Source: Apoda limacodes
Taxonomy: Eukaryota; Arthropoda; Insecta; Lepidoptera; Limacodidae
Direction of reading: 5' to 3'
DNA: 64,000 nucleotides
NCBI GenBank assembly: GCA_946406115.1
Contig: OX291543.1
Location: 29,042,815-29,106,814, forward strand
Shown in pieces: positions 24,005-34,975 of this stretch; within the stretch, counting starts at the first letter, position 1; each line of letters starts with the position of its first letter. The translations under genes were made by a program, and so were the position numbers. The notes beneath the pieces are model-generated. The model made no database searches. It saw nothing but the letters and a program-made list of their open reading frames with translations, and had not been told where the DNA came from.

Positions 24005-25169
24005 CATGTCTTGATTTTATTCTACCTCTTAATAAATACGGACTTTTCCCATCGAGGGTGCATGAAAGGAGCCTCCCCGTACGACGCAGCCTCCGACGAT
24101 CAAATACGTCACAGCGTCTGGCGCACCCTGGGCAACGATCAGTACAAATTTCTGAGCGGCTAATCCTTTCAACACGGTGGTTCCACCAAATACACAATAC
24201 AATCACCAACGACACTTAATAGAGTCAGCCCTGACCGTCATCTCTATCAACATAGAGGGCTTCTTGAAAGACAAAGCGCTACTCCTTTTGGAAATGTGCC
24301 GCGAGACGCAATGCGACATCCTATGCGTCCAAGAAACCCATCGTGACGCAGGCCAAACTCGGCCGCAGATTCCCGGACTGACATTAATAGCGAAGATACC
24401 ACACGGCAGTGCTGTTTTTGCCAAGCCAGACATTATCATCACATCTTCTTCTTCCGTCTGTCAAGACACTATGGAGCTCATTACCGTGGACACTGGAACA
24501 TGCATAGTCTTATCAGTGTACAAACCGCCTGGCCAACCATTTCTGCCGTGGCACCTCAGCGGCTCAAATGACAGATGTGCCAAACTGGTTGTTGGCGATT
24601 TTAATAGCCACCATACGATGTGGGGGTACCGTAAGACAAATCACGACGGTGAGGCAGTTGAAGCGTGGGCGGAGGCCTTTAAATTACATATGAGATGGTG
24701 TCTCCTTGGCTTCCATGCAGCCCCTAAACACCTGTAATAATCAACATTTTTTTTTATGTAATTAAAACAAACACACCATTCTTCTATGTATCCTTGCCCC
24801 CAATAGTATGTCTAGTTATAAATTTTACTCAGAAGGGACTAGACAGCTAAGAGTAGTTGGGTCAACTTTTTGCATTACTTAGAGTGGTTAACTATTCATA
24901 TAAAAAGTGTTTTTGTTTATGACTTGTTGTTGTGTGTTGTACTTTAAAATATTTGAACGCCTGGTAGTGTTGTAACATTATAATAATAAAATATTTGATT
25001 CCTTTTAGGTCATTACAAGCATAATGGGCTGCTTTGTTATAACCACCTGGGATTAGTTGACCATTTTTAGGAAGACATGAATTTCAAAAAAAGGCCTAGA
25101 ATTAAAATTTGTGAAATAATCACCTCATCAGTGTTGCAGCAGGAAGACATCCCACAGCTGAATGTAGGC
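24005..25169 (+). repeat. Tandem duplication, unit A (about 1.17 kb, LINE fragment)
   Basis: Starts at catgtcttgattttattcta and ends at cacagctgaatgtaggcc. Unit B repeats the same sequence directly after it with near-perfect identity by eye. The only large difference is a segment of about 72 bp (starting gaggtaataactacctactc) present in B and absent from A. The unit contains the end of an upstream frame (ASPYDAASDDQ, probably ORF1), the 186-codon endonuclease frame and an AT-rich tail. Confidence 0.9.
24177..24737 (+). CDS. AP-endonuclease domain ORF of a non-LTR retrotransposon, copy A
   Basis: An uninterrupted 186-codon frame from ATG at 24177. Motifs of the exonuclease-endonuclease-phosphatase fold appear in order: ISINIEGFL (catalytic Asn, about residues 22-30), CDILCVQETHRD (catalytic Glu, about 46-57), ITVDTGTCIVLSVYKP, and LVVGDFNSHHTMWGY (Asp/Asn, about 138-152). 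In LINEs this enzyme nicks the target DNA to prime reverse transcription. Family endonucleases run to about 220-240 residues and end with an SDH motif; here the frame closes at CLLGFHAAPKHL before SDH and no reverse transcriptase follows, so this is a 3'-truncated relic despite the clean frame. An identical frame lies 1165 bp downstream. Confidence 0.75.
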   Translation: MVPPNTQYNHQRHLIESALTVISINIEGFLKDKALLLLEMCRETQCDILCVQETHRDAGQTRPQIPGLTLIAKIPHGSAVFAKPDIIITSSSSVCQDTMELITVDTGTCIVLSVYKPPGQPFLPWHLSGSNDRCAKLVVGDFNSHHTMWGYRKTNHDGEAVEAWAEAFKLHMRWCLLGFHAAPKHL

Positions 25170-26407
25170 CATGTCTTGATTTTATTCTACCTCTTAATAA
25201 ATACGGACTTTTCCCATCGAGGGTGCATGAAAGGAGCCTCCCCGTACGACGCAGCCTCCGACGATCAAATACGTCACAGCGTCTGGCGCACCCTGGGCAA
25301 CGATCAGTACAAATTTCTGAGCGGCTAATCCTTTCAACACGGTGGTTCCACCAAATACACAATACAATCACCAACGACACTTAATAGAGTCAGCCCTGAC
25401 CGTCATCTCTATCAACATAGAGGGCTTCTTGAAAGACAAAGCGCTACTCCTTTTGGAAATGTGCCGCGAGACGCAATGCGACATCCTATGCGTCCAAGAA
25501 ACCCATCGTGACGCAGGCCAAACTCGGCCGCAGATTCCCGGACTGACATTAATAGCGAAGATACCACACGGCAGTGCTGTTTTTGCCAAGCCAGACATTA
25601 TCATCACATCTTCTTCTTCCGTCTGTCAAGACACTATGGAGCTCATTACCGTGGACACTGGAACATGCATAGTCTTATCAGTGTACAAACCGCCTGGCCA
25701 ACCATTTCTGCCGTGGCACCTCAGCGGCTCAAATGACAGATGTGCCAAACTGGTTGTTGGCGATTTTAATAGCCACCATACGATGTGGGGGTACCGTAAG
25801 ACAAATCACGACGGTGAGGCAGTTGAAGCGTGGGCGGAGGCCTTTAAATTACATATGAGATGGTGTCTCCTTGGCTTCCATGCAGCCCCTAAACACCTGT
25901 AATAATCAACATTTTTTTTTATGTAATTAAAACAAACACACCATTCTTCTATGTATCCTTGCCCCCAATAGTATGTCTAGTTATAAATGAGGTAATAACT
26001 ACCTACTCCTCTTCCACCACCTCTTTCAAGCTCTCGTCCTGCCAAACAATTCTGATTACTTTACTCAGAAGGGACTAGACAGCTAAGAGTAGTTGGGTCA
26101 ACTTTTTGCATTACTTAGAGTGGTTAACTATTCATATAAAAAGTGTTTTTGTTTATGACTTGTTGTTGTGTGTTGTACTTTAAAATATTTGAACGCCTGG
26201 TAGTGTTGTAACATTATAATAATAAAATATTTGATTCCTTTTAGGTCATTACAAGCATAATGGGCTGCTTTGTTATAACCACCTGGGATTAGTTGACCAT
26301 TTTTAGGAAGACATGAATTTCAAAAAAAGGCCTAGAATTAAAATTTGTGAAATAATCACCTCATCAGTGTTGCAGCAGGAAGACATCCCACAGCTGAATG
26401 TAGGCCT
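25170..26407 (+). repeat. Tandem duplication, unit B (about 1.24 kb)
   Basis: The second unit, beginning atgtcttgattttattctac and ending cacagctgaatgtaggcc at 26390-26407. It carries the 72-bp segment (25988-26059) lacking from A. Elsewhere I saw no substitution between the units in the stretches compared, so the duplication is very recent or an assembly effect. Confidence 0.9.
25342..25902 (+). CDS. AP-endonuclease domain ORF of a non-LTR retrotransposon, copy B
   Basis: The encoded 186-residue protein is identical to copy A at 24177-24737, with the same Asn (ISINIEG), Glu (CVQETH) and GDFNSHH motifs and the same premature end before any SDH or RT. The upstream frame in this unit is open further (25077-25328, ending in NDQYKFLSG), suggesting the end of the element's first ORF 13 bases before the ATG. 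As with copy A, an isolated endonuclease without RT cannot retrotranspose alone. Confidence 0.75.
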   Translation: MVPPNTQYNHQRHLIESALTVISINIEGFLKDKALLLLEMCRETQCDILCVQETHRDAGQTRPQIPGLTLIAKIPHGSAVFAKPDIIITSSSSVCQDTMELITVDTGTCIVLSVYKPPGQPFLPWHLSGSNDRCAKLVVGDFNSHHTMWGYRKTNHDGEAVEAWAEAFKLHMRWCLLGFHAAPKHL

Positions 26408-26499
26408 TCTTCAATATATGTGCAATAAATGATCAATAAATATGTTAATTTTTATTACTTGTTTTTTTCTAATCCTAAAAAGCTAAACAATGTTTTTCT

Positions 26500-27180
26500 T
26501 CACACTTAACCGTTGAACTGATTTAGATGAAATTTGGTGTGGAGATAGAATGAGTTCTGGTGAAGGACATAGGATAGTTTTAATCCCAAAAAATTCATAA
26601 GTTCCTGTGGAAATAACTATAACCAAGCTTAAACGAACCATAGCTTGCTAAAAAAACTTTATTAGTATAATTAAGGAGCTGACGTAAGAATCCCACGCCA
26701 CCGATAACTAAAAGTAGGGTGGGTGGAGCCGCTTTTAAAATTCAATAATTACCAGCAATCCCATTAATACTATAAATGCGAAAGTTTGGTTGTTTGTTAC
26801 TCAATCACCTTTTTAACCACTGAATGGATCAGGATAAAACTTGGCACAGATATAGGTTAGATCCTGGAATAGGACATAGACATAGGATATTTTTTATCCC
26901 TGAAAATTTAAGTTTCCATGGGAATAACTATAACTTCGTTACTCTATCCTGCTGCAATGGATCATCCAATTAAGCTGCAATTTTGCAGAGATAGTTGGAG
27001 ATATAAAGAAGGACAAAGGCTAATTTTTCTTCCAAAAATTCAACAATTCAAAATTTTTGCGGGTGTAACTATAACCGAATGCCACAAGCGAACCATAGCT
27101 GCAGCTGTAGCGGGCTATAACAAACTTTTTTGGTATGATCAAGGAGTTGCTGTAAGAATGCCACGCCGATAACCAAATTT
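26500..27180 (+). repeat. Two adjacent degraded Helitron-like repeats
   Basis: Two consecutive units share the wording of the family at 41.45 kb: ttaaccactgaatggatcag, acttggcacagatataggtt, atcctggaataggacata and gggaataactataac. The first (26500-26755) ends cacgccaccgataac ... gggtggagccgc; the second (26758-27175) starts tcccattaatactataaatg and ends cacgccgataacc. An 84-codon open frame crosses the second unit but has no conserved protein features, so I do not call it a gene. Confidence 0.55.
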
Positions 27181-28480
27181 GAAACCACTGGCAAAAGATG
27201 GTTTTACATATAAAATCATAATTTCACCTAATTGCAGATTACTGCCTAAAAGGGAAACAGTTATGATGGACAAACACTGTTGAACCTCATTAGGGTTACT
27301 TATTACTTACACATTATTTTAGGATTAATCTGCCAGTACTCAAATGTCTTGAAACAGTGGGAATAAAATGATAATTTTTAGTCAGTAAAGGTTTTGAACA
27401 CTGAAGCCAGCATGTTTGACGGAATGGAGGATGATGATGGAGTTGGCAGACAGTCGAGGGTACTTGTTCAACAGTTTACAGTAACTGTTGTTGTTTGGCG
27501 TTATTTTTTACATCTAGATGAGAACTTTAGTCATAGTTATTAAATTATTCTGAATATTCAAACAGCATAACTTGCAGGCAATGGGTATAGGACAAAAAAA
27601 CAAAAAATTAAAAGTACATAATAATAAACAAAACAGGGAAAAATAAAATGTAAGATTTTTTAACATTAATAGCAGAATACTGTATCACTAAAATTAATAT
27701 TTATGCTTCTAGAGACCAATTTATGTACATAACATTTTGACCGCTGACAATAAATAGATGGATTCATATTGATATTTATTATTAAGATATATAAGAAAGA
27801 ATAGTGGTTAGCTCATTCATCTCAACCAGAAGACATCTTTTATTGAATCTAAGTAATAAGTGCACACCCAGCCTGGTGAGTATATCATCTTACATACTGG
27901 TGACTCTACAAAAATTGAAACTCAAAATGGGCTGTAATAGTATTAAAAATGCATTAATATTTTGAGATTGTGATATTTACAGAAAAGCATATTATGCCAA
28001 TAAGGAATTAAATGTGGGCTACCACCCATATATTAGTAAAATATAAAACCATCAGTTAATAGTTAATTGCAATGACCTTCTGTTAATTGACATAAATTTA
28101 GGAACTTAGTAGTTTAGATTTGTTAAAATGTTTATTAAGATTTTGGCAAATGAATTTAGCATCTTTTACTGCAGATATCCCTTTTGTAACCTATGCTTTA
28201 CAGTCATTTTTCTGTATTAAAATAATTGAGAATCTTAACAAAATTAGGAAGGAATTCTTACTCGAAGTCTATTTTAGGCAGGGTTCCAATTTACTATAAC
28301 TATAGAGTAATAATATCTCAGTAAACTTTATTATTAATTAATTGTTTGCAGAATGGCTTTCATTTCGGTCTAAACCAAAACATTTCCCCTTCACAAACTA
28401 CCTAGACTAAGTTTTACACTGACAGAAGTAAATATCAATAATAGGATTGTTCCGTCTTATTACTAAGTGTCAGAATTGTT
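27181..28480. other. Intergenic; no supported gene
   Basis: AT-rich. A short plus-strand ATG at 27411 opens MFDGMEDDDGVGRQSR before a possible splice donor (gtactt), but no downstream exon was found, so it is not called as a gene. The rest shows no conserved feature. Confidence 0.3.
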
Positions 28481-28495
28481 CGCGGTTTACAATCA

Positions 28496-28579
28496 TTAGC
28501 TTTTGGTAGCAAATTTTAATACTGACTGGCCTCCTCCAGATTCTTTCACTGGGCTTGGCCTCAAGCAGTCTTCGCAGTG
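28496..28579 (-). CDS. Possible orphan terminal exon (28 codons incl. stop), unidentified
   Basis: Read on the minus strand, a tttttatag acceptor precedes codons for HCEDCLRPSPVKESGGGQ, then SVLKFATKS and TAA at 28498-28496. The composition (CxxC, Gly and Lys rich) and the clean acceptor look like a genuine last exon, and the other two frames are less protein-like. No upstream partner exon was found at higher coordinates, so it may be a stray exon of an unrecognised gene, a gene remnant or chance. I do not recognise the family. Confidence 0.25.
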   Translation of the reverse strand, partial: HCEDCLRPSPVKESGGGQSVLKFATKS

Positions 28580-28599
28580 CTATAAAAATAATCCATTTT

Positions 28600-30340
28600 G
28601 TCTAATATGTTAATACAATAGTTTTGTTATAACGCCTTCCTTCTGCCAATAATGAAAATGCCCACGCCCTTAGCCTAGGCGCAGCAAGTGGGCTTGCCAC
28701 GCAAATGTAATAAATAATAAGGGAAATAAAGTCCAAAATTTTTATTTTAATGGTTTATTTAAAAGCAGAGCATGTTTTCACACACTTGTTGTAAGAAGAT
28801 TCAATGTGACCGATGTGCTTGCATGTGTTTGACGAGATTTCCAATTCTAGGTTCAACAGAACAGAACAGCCCGTGCCCCTTTTTACATGTTGTTGCGCCT
28901 CCCTAAGGGGACACCACACGTTGAAAGCAATGCTTTAAGCGATGTGAAGTACACCCAAGCATTAGTAATAATAACTGCACATGTAGGATAAAATCTTTGG
29001 GCCTCGACATAGTAGTTTTCTGAGGACGTGTTATGTTCACAGATGTGTGGCTTAGAATATTATGAAAAAATAACACTCAATTTTAATGCCAATATATACA
29101 CCAAATCTGACAGTTATAATTATGAATGTGTAAGTCAGAATAATTAGAAAGAAAAACATCAAAAATAATTGATAAATATATGTATATTAGAAACTTACTT
29201 TAAATAAATAATTTACCTATAAATACCTTATGTTTATTATTATCATGAATAGGTAAAATTATATAAAATTATATTTTTTTTTCTCTCACCCCCTTTTAGT
29301 TACTCTGACCAATGTGTCTTGATAGTTCATTTTATTAACATATCAATTGCTATCCTTTAAAATTTCAAGTACATTTACTTAATTAGGAAAGCAAGGCTAC
29401 CCAGTCATGATTTCCTACAATTCTTCCCAAAGTTGAAATTAGACATGTATAGTCCTTTTTAAGCACAGTATAAGCTTGAATTGCAAGTACCTATATACTA
29501 CTTCATATAATGGGTTTAAAGTTTATAACTATTTAACATTACTGATTAAGACAGAATTTAGTTAATGACTATAGTAATACTATGTAGTTCTCGAATTTAG
29601 TACCAGGATGTCCTGCAGGTGGTCTACAGCACTAGCCTTTTCTTAGTCGAAAGATTTCTTAGGGTGTGCGAGCACAATTATCACGGCTGCCAGGCTGCCT
29701 TGCGTTGATCCGTGTACCTACGTTGGCTTTGGCTCAGTTTTCAATGCATGCAATTGTTTACTTGCTTGAAGATAAAAGACTGATATTTCATAATCCATTT
29801 TTCGCCTCTAGCGCCTTTTCTGAGATTTGACGCTATAAATCATGGTTTTGTACGATACCGGCGTAGTAGTATTTGTTTCCTTTTTGATTATGATAATGAA
29901 TAAGCTCCAGACGTTTTGTACATATATTTGAGCTCTTATCTCGGTGATACTAAAAAGTGACGCTTCTTTCATGTTCCAAAAATAATGAGAGCACTCGATT
30001 CACAATAGCATTTTTTTTTTTTTTTATTGTTAACAAATCAGCCATTAAAAACGTTCAGCATCTGTAGCTGAGTGTTACTTCGGAAATTGTTATCCTCTGT
30101 TTGCTTATAATTGTTTATTCAAAATAAAATTAAATGAAACATAGATTTTCGTAATAAGAGAGTTGGTGTAAAAGTTATTTTCGTCACATCTTAAGAAGCC
30201 TTTTTGCACTTTTTATTGCAAATATTTAGCAAACGGGGCGGTTTTTAAATTTAAAGGCTATGTGCAGAACGCACTTTGGTGGTAGTATTACATGGCAACA
30301 AAATAGTAGGAAATTCAGCCAATAACAAATCATCAGTTCC
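28600..30340. other. Intergenic; no gene seen
   Basis: AT-rich, with a T-run at 30010-30026. No ORF, splice-bounded exon or clear repeat end could be supported. Confidence 0.35.
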
Positions 30341-30389
30341 CTAGCCAATAGGGAAGGGGGAAACTTTCTCGCTGTGGTCAAACATGTGA

Positions 30390-30560
30390 CGTCACGCGTC
30401 TAATCTTTGCTGGGGTGATCATTACTGGCACGGCCTGCTAAAGTTACACCCCGTAATGTTTACATCAGCGTCTAAAGTTTGCTGGGGTGGTCATTACAGA
30501 GCGTACAGTTTGCGTCGAATGTTTCTCGGTGTGTACATTCTTGGGGTGAACTTTGTATGG
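30390..30560 (+). repeat. Iterated GGGGTGRTCATTA motif region upstream of an OTU-like ORF
   Basis: Contains tttgctggggtgatcattac (30411-30430), tttgctggggtggtcattac (30478-30497), the related ttacaccccgtaatg, and cattcttggggtgaac (30537-30552), in about 140 bases. The words recur inverted at 13.7-13.9 kb. Spaced short repeats of this kind are typical of subterminal transposase-binding regions of DNA transposons, and the placement about 160 bases before the OTU ATG fits a 5' end. This is inference. Confidence 0.45.
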
Positions 30561-30705
30561 ACTCGACAAAAGAAGTCTTAACTCTTAAAGATATAGGTTA
30601 TTATTGTTTTAGCCTAAATATTATCGGTATTTCTGATTTGTTGTCCATATACTAAAGGTCGTTGAGTTTATTTGTGTTTAATTTCGCAAGATAATATCGT
30701 AAAAA

Positions 30706-30840
30706 ATGTCGATAATATTAAAAGACAACGATGAACTTAGTGGCTACCAAGTAGTTGGTATGCCCAAAGACGGGTCTTGTCTCTTCCATTCAATATCTTT
30801 CTTGGTGTATGGTAGAACTGACTCAACTTGCAGTATTTGA
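30706..30840 (+). pseudogene. OTU cysteine-protease domain, truncated N-terminal fragment
   Basis: ATG at 30706 opens a 44-codon frame: MSIILKDNDELSGYQVVGMP then KDGSCLFHSISFLVYGRTDS. The D-G-S-C-L-F-H block with following VYG is the catalytic start of the OTU deubiquitinase fold (Asp and nucleophile Cys present). A TGA at 30838 closes it; the same frame continues AIVAYVAECVK before a second stop, resembling the next helix of the fold. The catalytic His half is missing. OTU domains occur in host deubiquitinases but also in insect Helitron and other transposon proteins, and the motif region just upstream favours a mobile origin. Dead as encoded. Confidence 0.6.
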
Positions 30841-31479
30841 TCTGCTATAGTTGCATACGTTGCTGAATGTGTCAAATAAGAAAATCTCATAAAATAAATA
30901 AATTTCTACAAAAAGATGTGAAATCCCACCAATAACATTCTGTAAAAAACTAGCCAAGTCTCGATGGAGCAGCTTGTTTATCTCTAAAAAGTAATGAAAT
31001 CTAGACAAAGTGAATTTAATTGATTAAGATGTGAATTTATTATTTTTCCCTAATCACTTATTAATTGAGCTGAGAAATATTCAAATACTAATTTAAGTAG
31101 ATAAAAATAAAAAAAATAGTTTAACTTAGGATAGGCAGGTATGTCATAAACATTTTTTTAAGCTATACCTGATTTTGCGTAAATCAAAATATTTATTCAA
31201 ATTAAATTATAATTTTTGTGTTCTTATTTATTTGGAGTTATTTTTTTGTTGATGCTTGCGATCAATCAGTTCGGGGAATACCCAAAAATGATTTCTCTCT
31301 GGGTGTGTGTTGACGAATATCCTGTTATCTCGTTCTGACTATCTACGACTCTCTGTCTCTGTTATGTCCTATGCATCTGTACGTTATCAAAAATGTAGAT
31401 GTAGGAATAAAGGGAGGGGTCTTTGTTTTATCGACACTAAACGTACCGTATATTCACTTTTTTGTTTTCATCTATGTAT

Positions 31480-32872
31480 AATACCACGTTTCTGGTTTCC
31501 GAATGCTCCTACGGGCTGCCGCTACACCGCCAACACCGCGCTCCACCCCTTCGTCCTAGGATCCAGTGCACATAGAATCCCCCCGCCAACATGCACCCCA
31601 AAAGAGAATATAATCACTACGTTTTAATGCACCCCTTGTGCCTACTCTCCTCCCTGCGGTCAAAGCCTGGAGCTGAACTCCTGCGCTATTTGACGCAGGT
31701 AAAACCATTCAGACAGACAAACTTCTGTCCACTCTCTGGGCCCGTCTCAGTCATGGGTATCCCCTACCCCGCTCCCTTTATGTCCCGGGACAGCCCGTGA
31801 CCCCCGCGCCCTTCACCTGCGCCAAGTGCTCCTGCGCTTCTCGCAAACACCCGCTTTGCCCTCCTTCGCGCTGCCCTAAAAATACCGCTCAGCCGACCGA
31901 GTACAAGCTTAATCTGCTCTGTGAGCTTTCCTAGGCTTTCCACCCAGACTACGTCGATGCTGTGTTGGCGAAATACGAACAAGCTACTACCTCCCAACAT
32001 ATATTTAGACTAGTATCTGAGCATCGCCCGTTCTTCGACGCCCTCCGTAAGGCATTACCCAAATCGTAAAAATCAAAATGGATTGCACAACCGCGTGCGA
32101 AAAACCTCGCTCTGTCTCCATCGGCTATTTTAATGCCAATGGTCTCCGCAACCAAAGGGTAGAATTGTCGAAATCCCTCTCGACCCATAAACCAGATGTC
32201 TTCCTTATCCAGGAAACATTCCTTAGACCCGCCATCCCGCACCCCTTCGATTGCGAACTGCCGCACCGTCCGTGATGATAGAACTGCCTCCCCTCTCGGA
32301 GGCACTCTCATCTATTACAGACGCTCCCTGCATTGCTCCCCGATCGATCCTCCGCCCCTTGCGAATTTAGAAGCATCCACCTGCCGCCTAGCGATGACCG
32401 GCCATCATCATTGCATCGGTTTATCTCTTGCCCTCAAAAACTTGCTCGAAAGCGACCTTCAGTCGCTCTTACATTTAGGCGACACCGTCATCCTTGCCGG
32501 CGACGAAAATTGCAAGCACCATCGATGGAACTCTTCAGTCATTTCACGGAGAGGCAGACTCCTCGACCAACTAGTTGACAGACTAAACTTCGACGTCATC
32601 GCTCCCATGACGCCCACTTACTTTCCCCATGCCACCTGCCACAGCCCTGACGTGCTCGACATAGCGCTTCTAAAGAGTGAAAGACTAAACTTCCGCATTA
32701 TAGAGGTGCTTGACGAACTTGACTCAGACCACCGCCCTGTCCTCCTCCGATTAGGTTCCCAATTCGACACTCCTCCCATCACTAGAACTGTGACGGACTG
32801 GGATAAATTCGAGCAATTACTCGGCTATCCCAGTTCGCCACTCTAGATCGCGTTCCCGGCAGAATCTCATCC
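31480..32872 (+). mobile_element. Jockey-clade LINE relic: ORF1 end and endonuclease
   Basis: 31800-32070 encodes the end of a Gag-like ORF1: a cysteine-rich knuckle (CAKCSCASRKHPLCPPSRC) and then YEQATTSQHIFRLVSEHRPF and DALRKALPKS. ORF2 opens at ATG 32078 with VSIGYFNANGLRNQ (endonuclease Asn) and PDVFLIQETFL (Glu); after a frameshift at about 32270 it continues with AMTGHHHCIGLSLAL, VILAGDENCKHHRWNSSV (GDxNC with Glu replacing the usual Leu) and LDELDSDHRPVLLRL (SDH). It closes at 32846. No RT follows. This is the most complete endonuclease of the family here. Confidence 0.85.
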
Positions 32873-33459
32873 GCGAACGATATAAACGTGGCTATTGACT
32901 CACTCACTAGGCATCTGACCGCCACCGTTGGCGAAAGTTCGAGACTACAGTATGGACTACAGTATCGGGTTCTTCAAGAAAGAAGTTATTAGTTTTCTAA
33001 AGGTTCGCAAACACAACACACAAAGCGCGTTGGGGCTAAGGAGGAAATGCGCTCTGTTTTTACGTTTTTAGTTTCTAAACCCTCCTTTGAGTGAACCCTA
33101 ATTCGAGGAAGACGTCATTAGACAATGTACAATGTAGATATATCAAAGCATGAAGTTGCGGTGTATGTTATTCGATTATATAATAAATTCTCACAAATAT
33201 GTATGAGAACTTTATTCACTTGTACATAAATATAAAGATGATGATAGGTACATATTTTTAATTATTACTTATTTAGAATTTTAAACTTGATTGTACTACT
33301 CTGTAAATTTTACGCATTTTTAAGGTATCGTCAGTCAGTAGATTTATTTTTAAAAATTGTTTTACGTACGAGTTCCTAAACGGATTAAGAAACAAAACTC
33401 AATTTTGGAAATATTTGTGTATAAGTTGACTTGAAACGAAAGTAGAAAGTTAAAACCAA
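32573..33459 (+). repeat. Tandem duplication of 0.89 kb, unit 1
   Basis: Starts tcgaccaactagttgacaga inside the endonuclease and runs through the LINE breakpoint into AT-rich sequence ending gaaagttaaaaccaa. It is repeated directly as unit 2 with scattered substitutions and small indels. At 32944-33010 it includes a short CR1-type scrap (cttcaagaaagaagttatta). Confidence 0.9.
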
Positions 33460-34354
33460 TCGACCAACTAGTTGACAGACTAAACTTCGACGTCATCGCT
33501 CCCATGACGCCCACTTACTTTCCCCATGCCACCTGCCACAGCCCTGACGTGCTCGACATAGCGCTTCTAAAGAGTGAAAGACTAAACTTCCGCAATATAG
33601 GTGCTTGACGAACTTGACTCAGACCACCGCCCTGTCCTCCTCCGATTAGGTTCCCAATTCGACACTCCTCCCATCACTAGAACTGTGACGGACTGGGATA
33701 AATTCGAGCAATTACTCGGCTATCCCAGTTCGCCACTCTAGATCGCGTTCCCGACAGAATCTCATTTGCGGACGATATAAACGTGGCTATTGACTCACTC
33801 ACTAGGCATCTGACCGCCACCGTTGGCGAAAGCTCGAGACTACAGTATGGACTACAGTATCGGGTTCTTCAAGAAAGAAGTTATTAGTTTTCTAAAGGTT
33901 CGCAAACACAAAACACAAAGCGCGTTGGGGCTAAGGAGGAAATGCGCTCTGTTTTTACGTTTTTAGTTTCTAAACCCTCCTTTGAGTGAACCCTAATTCG
34001 AAGAAGACGTCATTAGACAATGTACAATGTTGATATATCAAAGCATGAAGTTGCGGTGTATGTTATTCGATTATATAATAAATTCTCACAAATATGTATG
34101 AGAACTTTATTCACTTGTACATAAATATAAAGATGATGATAGGTACATATTTTTAATTATTACTTATTTAGAATTTTAAACTTGATTGTACTACTCTGTA
34201 AATTTTACGCATTTTTAAGGTTCCGTCAGTCAGTAGATTTATTTTTAAAAATTGTTTTACTTACGAGTTCCTAAACGGATTAAGAAACAAAACTCAATTT
34301 TGGAAATATTTGTGTATAAGTTGACTTGAAACGAAAGTAGAAAGTTAAAACCAA
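33460..34354 (+). repeat. Tandem duplication of 0.89 kb, unit 2
   Basis: Corresponds to 32573-33459. Differences include gcattatagagg versus gcaatatagg, tcatccgcgaacg versus tcatttgcggacg, ggtatcgtcag versus ggttccgtcag, and tttacgtacgag versus tttacttacgag. About one change per 80-100 bases makes it older than the duplication at 24-26 kb. Confidence 0.9.
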
Positions 34355-34483
34355 ACAACAACAACCGGCTATGGTACAAAGTACTTTAAAACTGCAGTAG
34401 ATACGGCTTTTTTTGTGTTGCCAAAAAATCAAAACTTTCCACATTTTAAATACAATCAAAATCGTGATTAATTTTCTTTTCAT

Positions 34484-34975
34484 TTTATACCACTAAGGCG
34501 GCAAACAAGCTTACGGTCCGCCTGATGATGAGCGGTCACCGTAGCCTATGGACGCTTGCAAAAACAGGGGTATAAATCGCGCGTTGCCGACTCGAAAAAT
34601 CTAAAAAATTCTTTCTTGGAGAACCCCATACTGTACCTAGTCCTTAGAGCAAACCTTAGCAGGGAGCTCATTTAACAACCTAAGCGTTCGCGAGAGAAAG
34701 TTTCTCTGAAACCACACTGTACGCGACAATTTTGGTTCTAAAGTGGGAGAATGAATTTCCTGCCAATGGCGAGCAGTGCGATGATAGAAAGTAGCTGTGG
34801 GCATCATTTCGAACAATTCCTCAGAACACATCCAATTGTACAAGCGGTAGGCAAAGGCACAGGGAGGCAAAGTCTCTCCTCAGACTTAAGGGCTCGATAC
34901 GGCAAGTGAGTTTGGGATCGACGACAATTCTCATTGCCCGTTGTTAAACTAAGTCAAACGGTCCAAGCTAGTATA
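34484..34975 (-). mobile_element. CR1-like LINE 3' fragment
   Basis: The 3' UTR start tataccactaaggcggcaaa (34486) is followed upward by the C-terminal coding region in broken frames (SRTVWFQRNFLSRTLRLLNE, FYHRTARHWQEIHSPTLEPK, YRLYNWMCSEELFEMMP). Truncated at about 34975. Confidence 0.85.

Noticed and set aside
24203..24442. Minus-strand ORFs opposite the endonuclease frames (and 25368-25607)
   Set aside because: Exact shadows of the endonuclease coding strand in both duplication units.
26918..27172. 84-codon open frame starting MGITITSLLYPAAMDH
   Set aside because: It lies across a dispersed Helitron-like repeat with related non-coding copies elsewhere; no protein family features.
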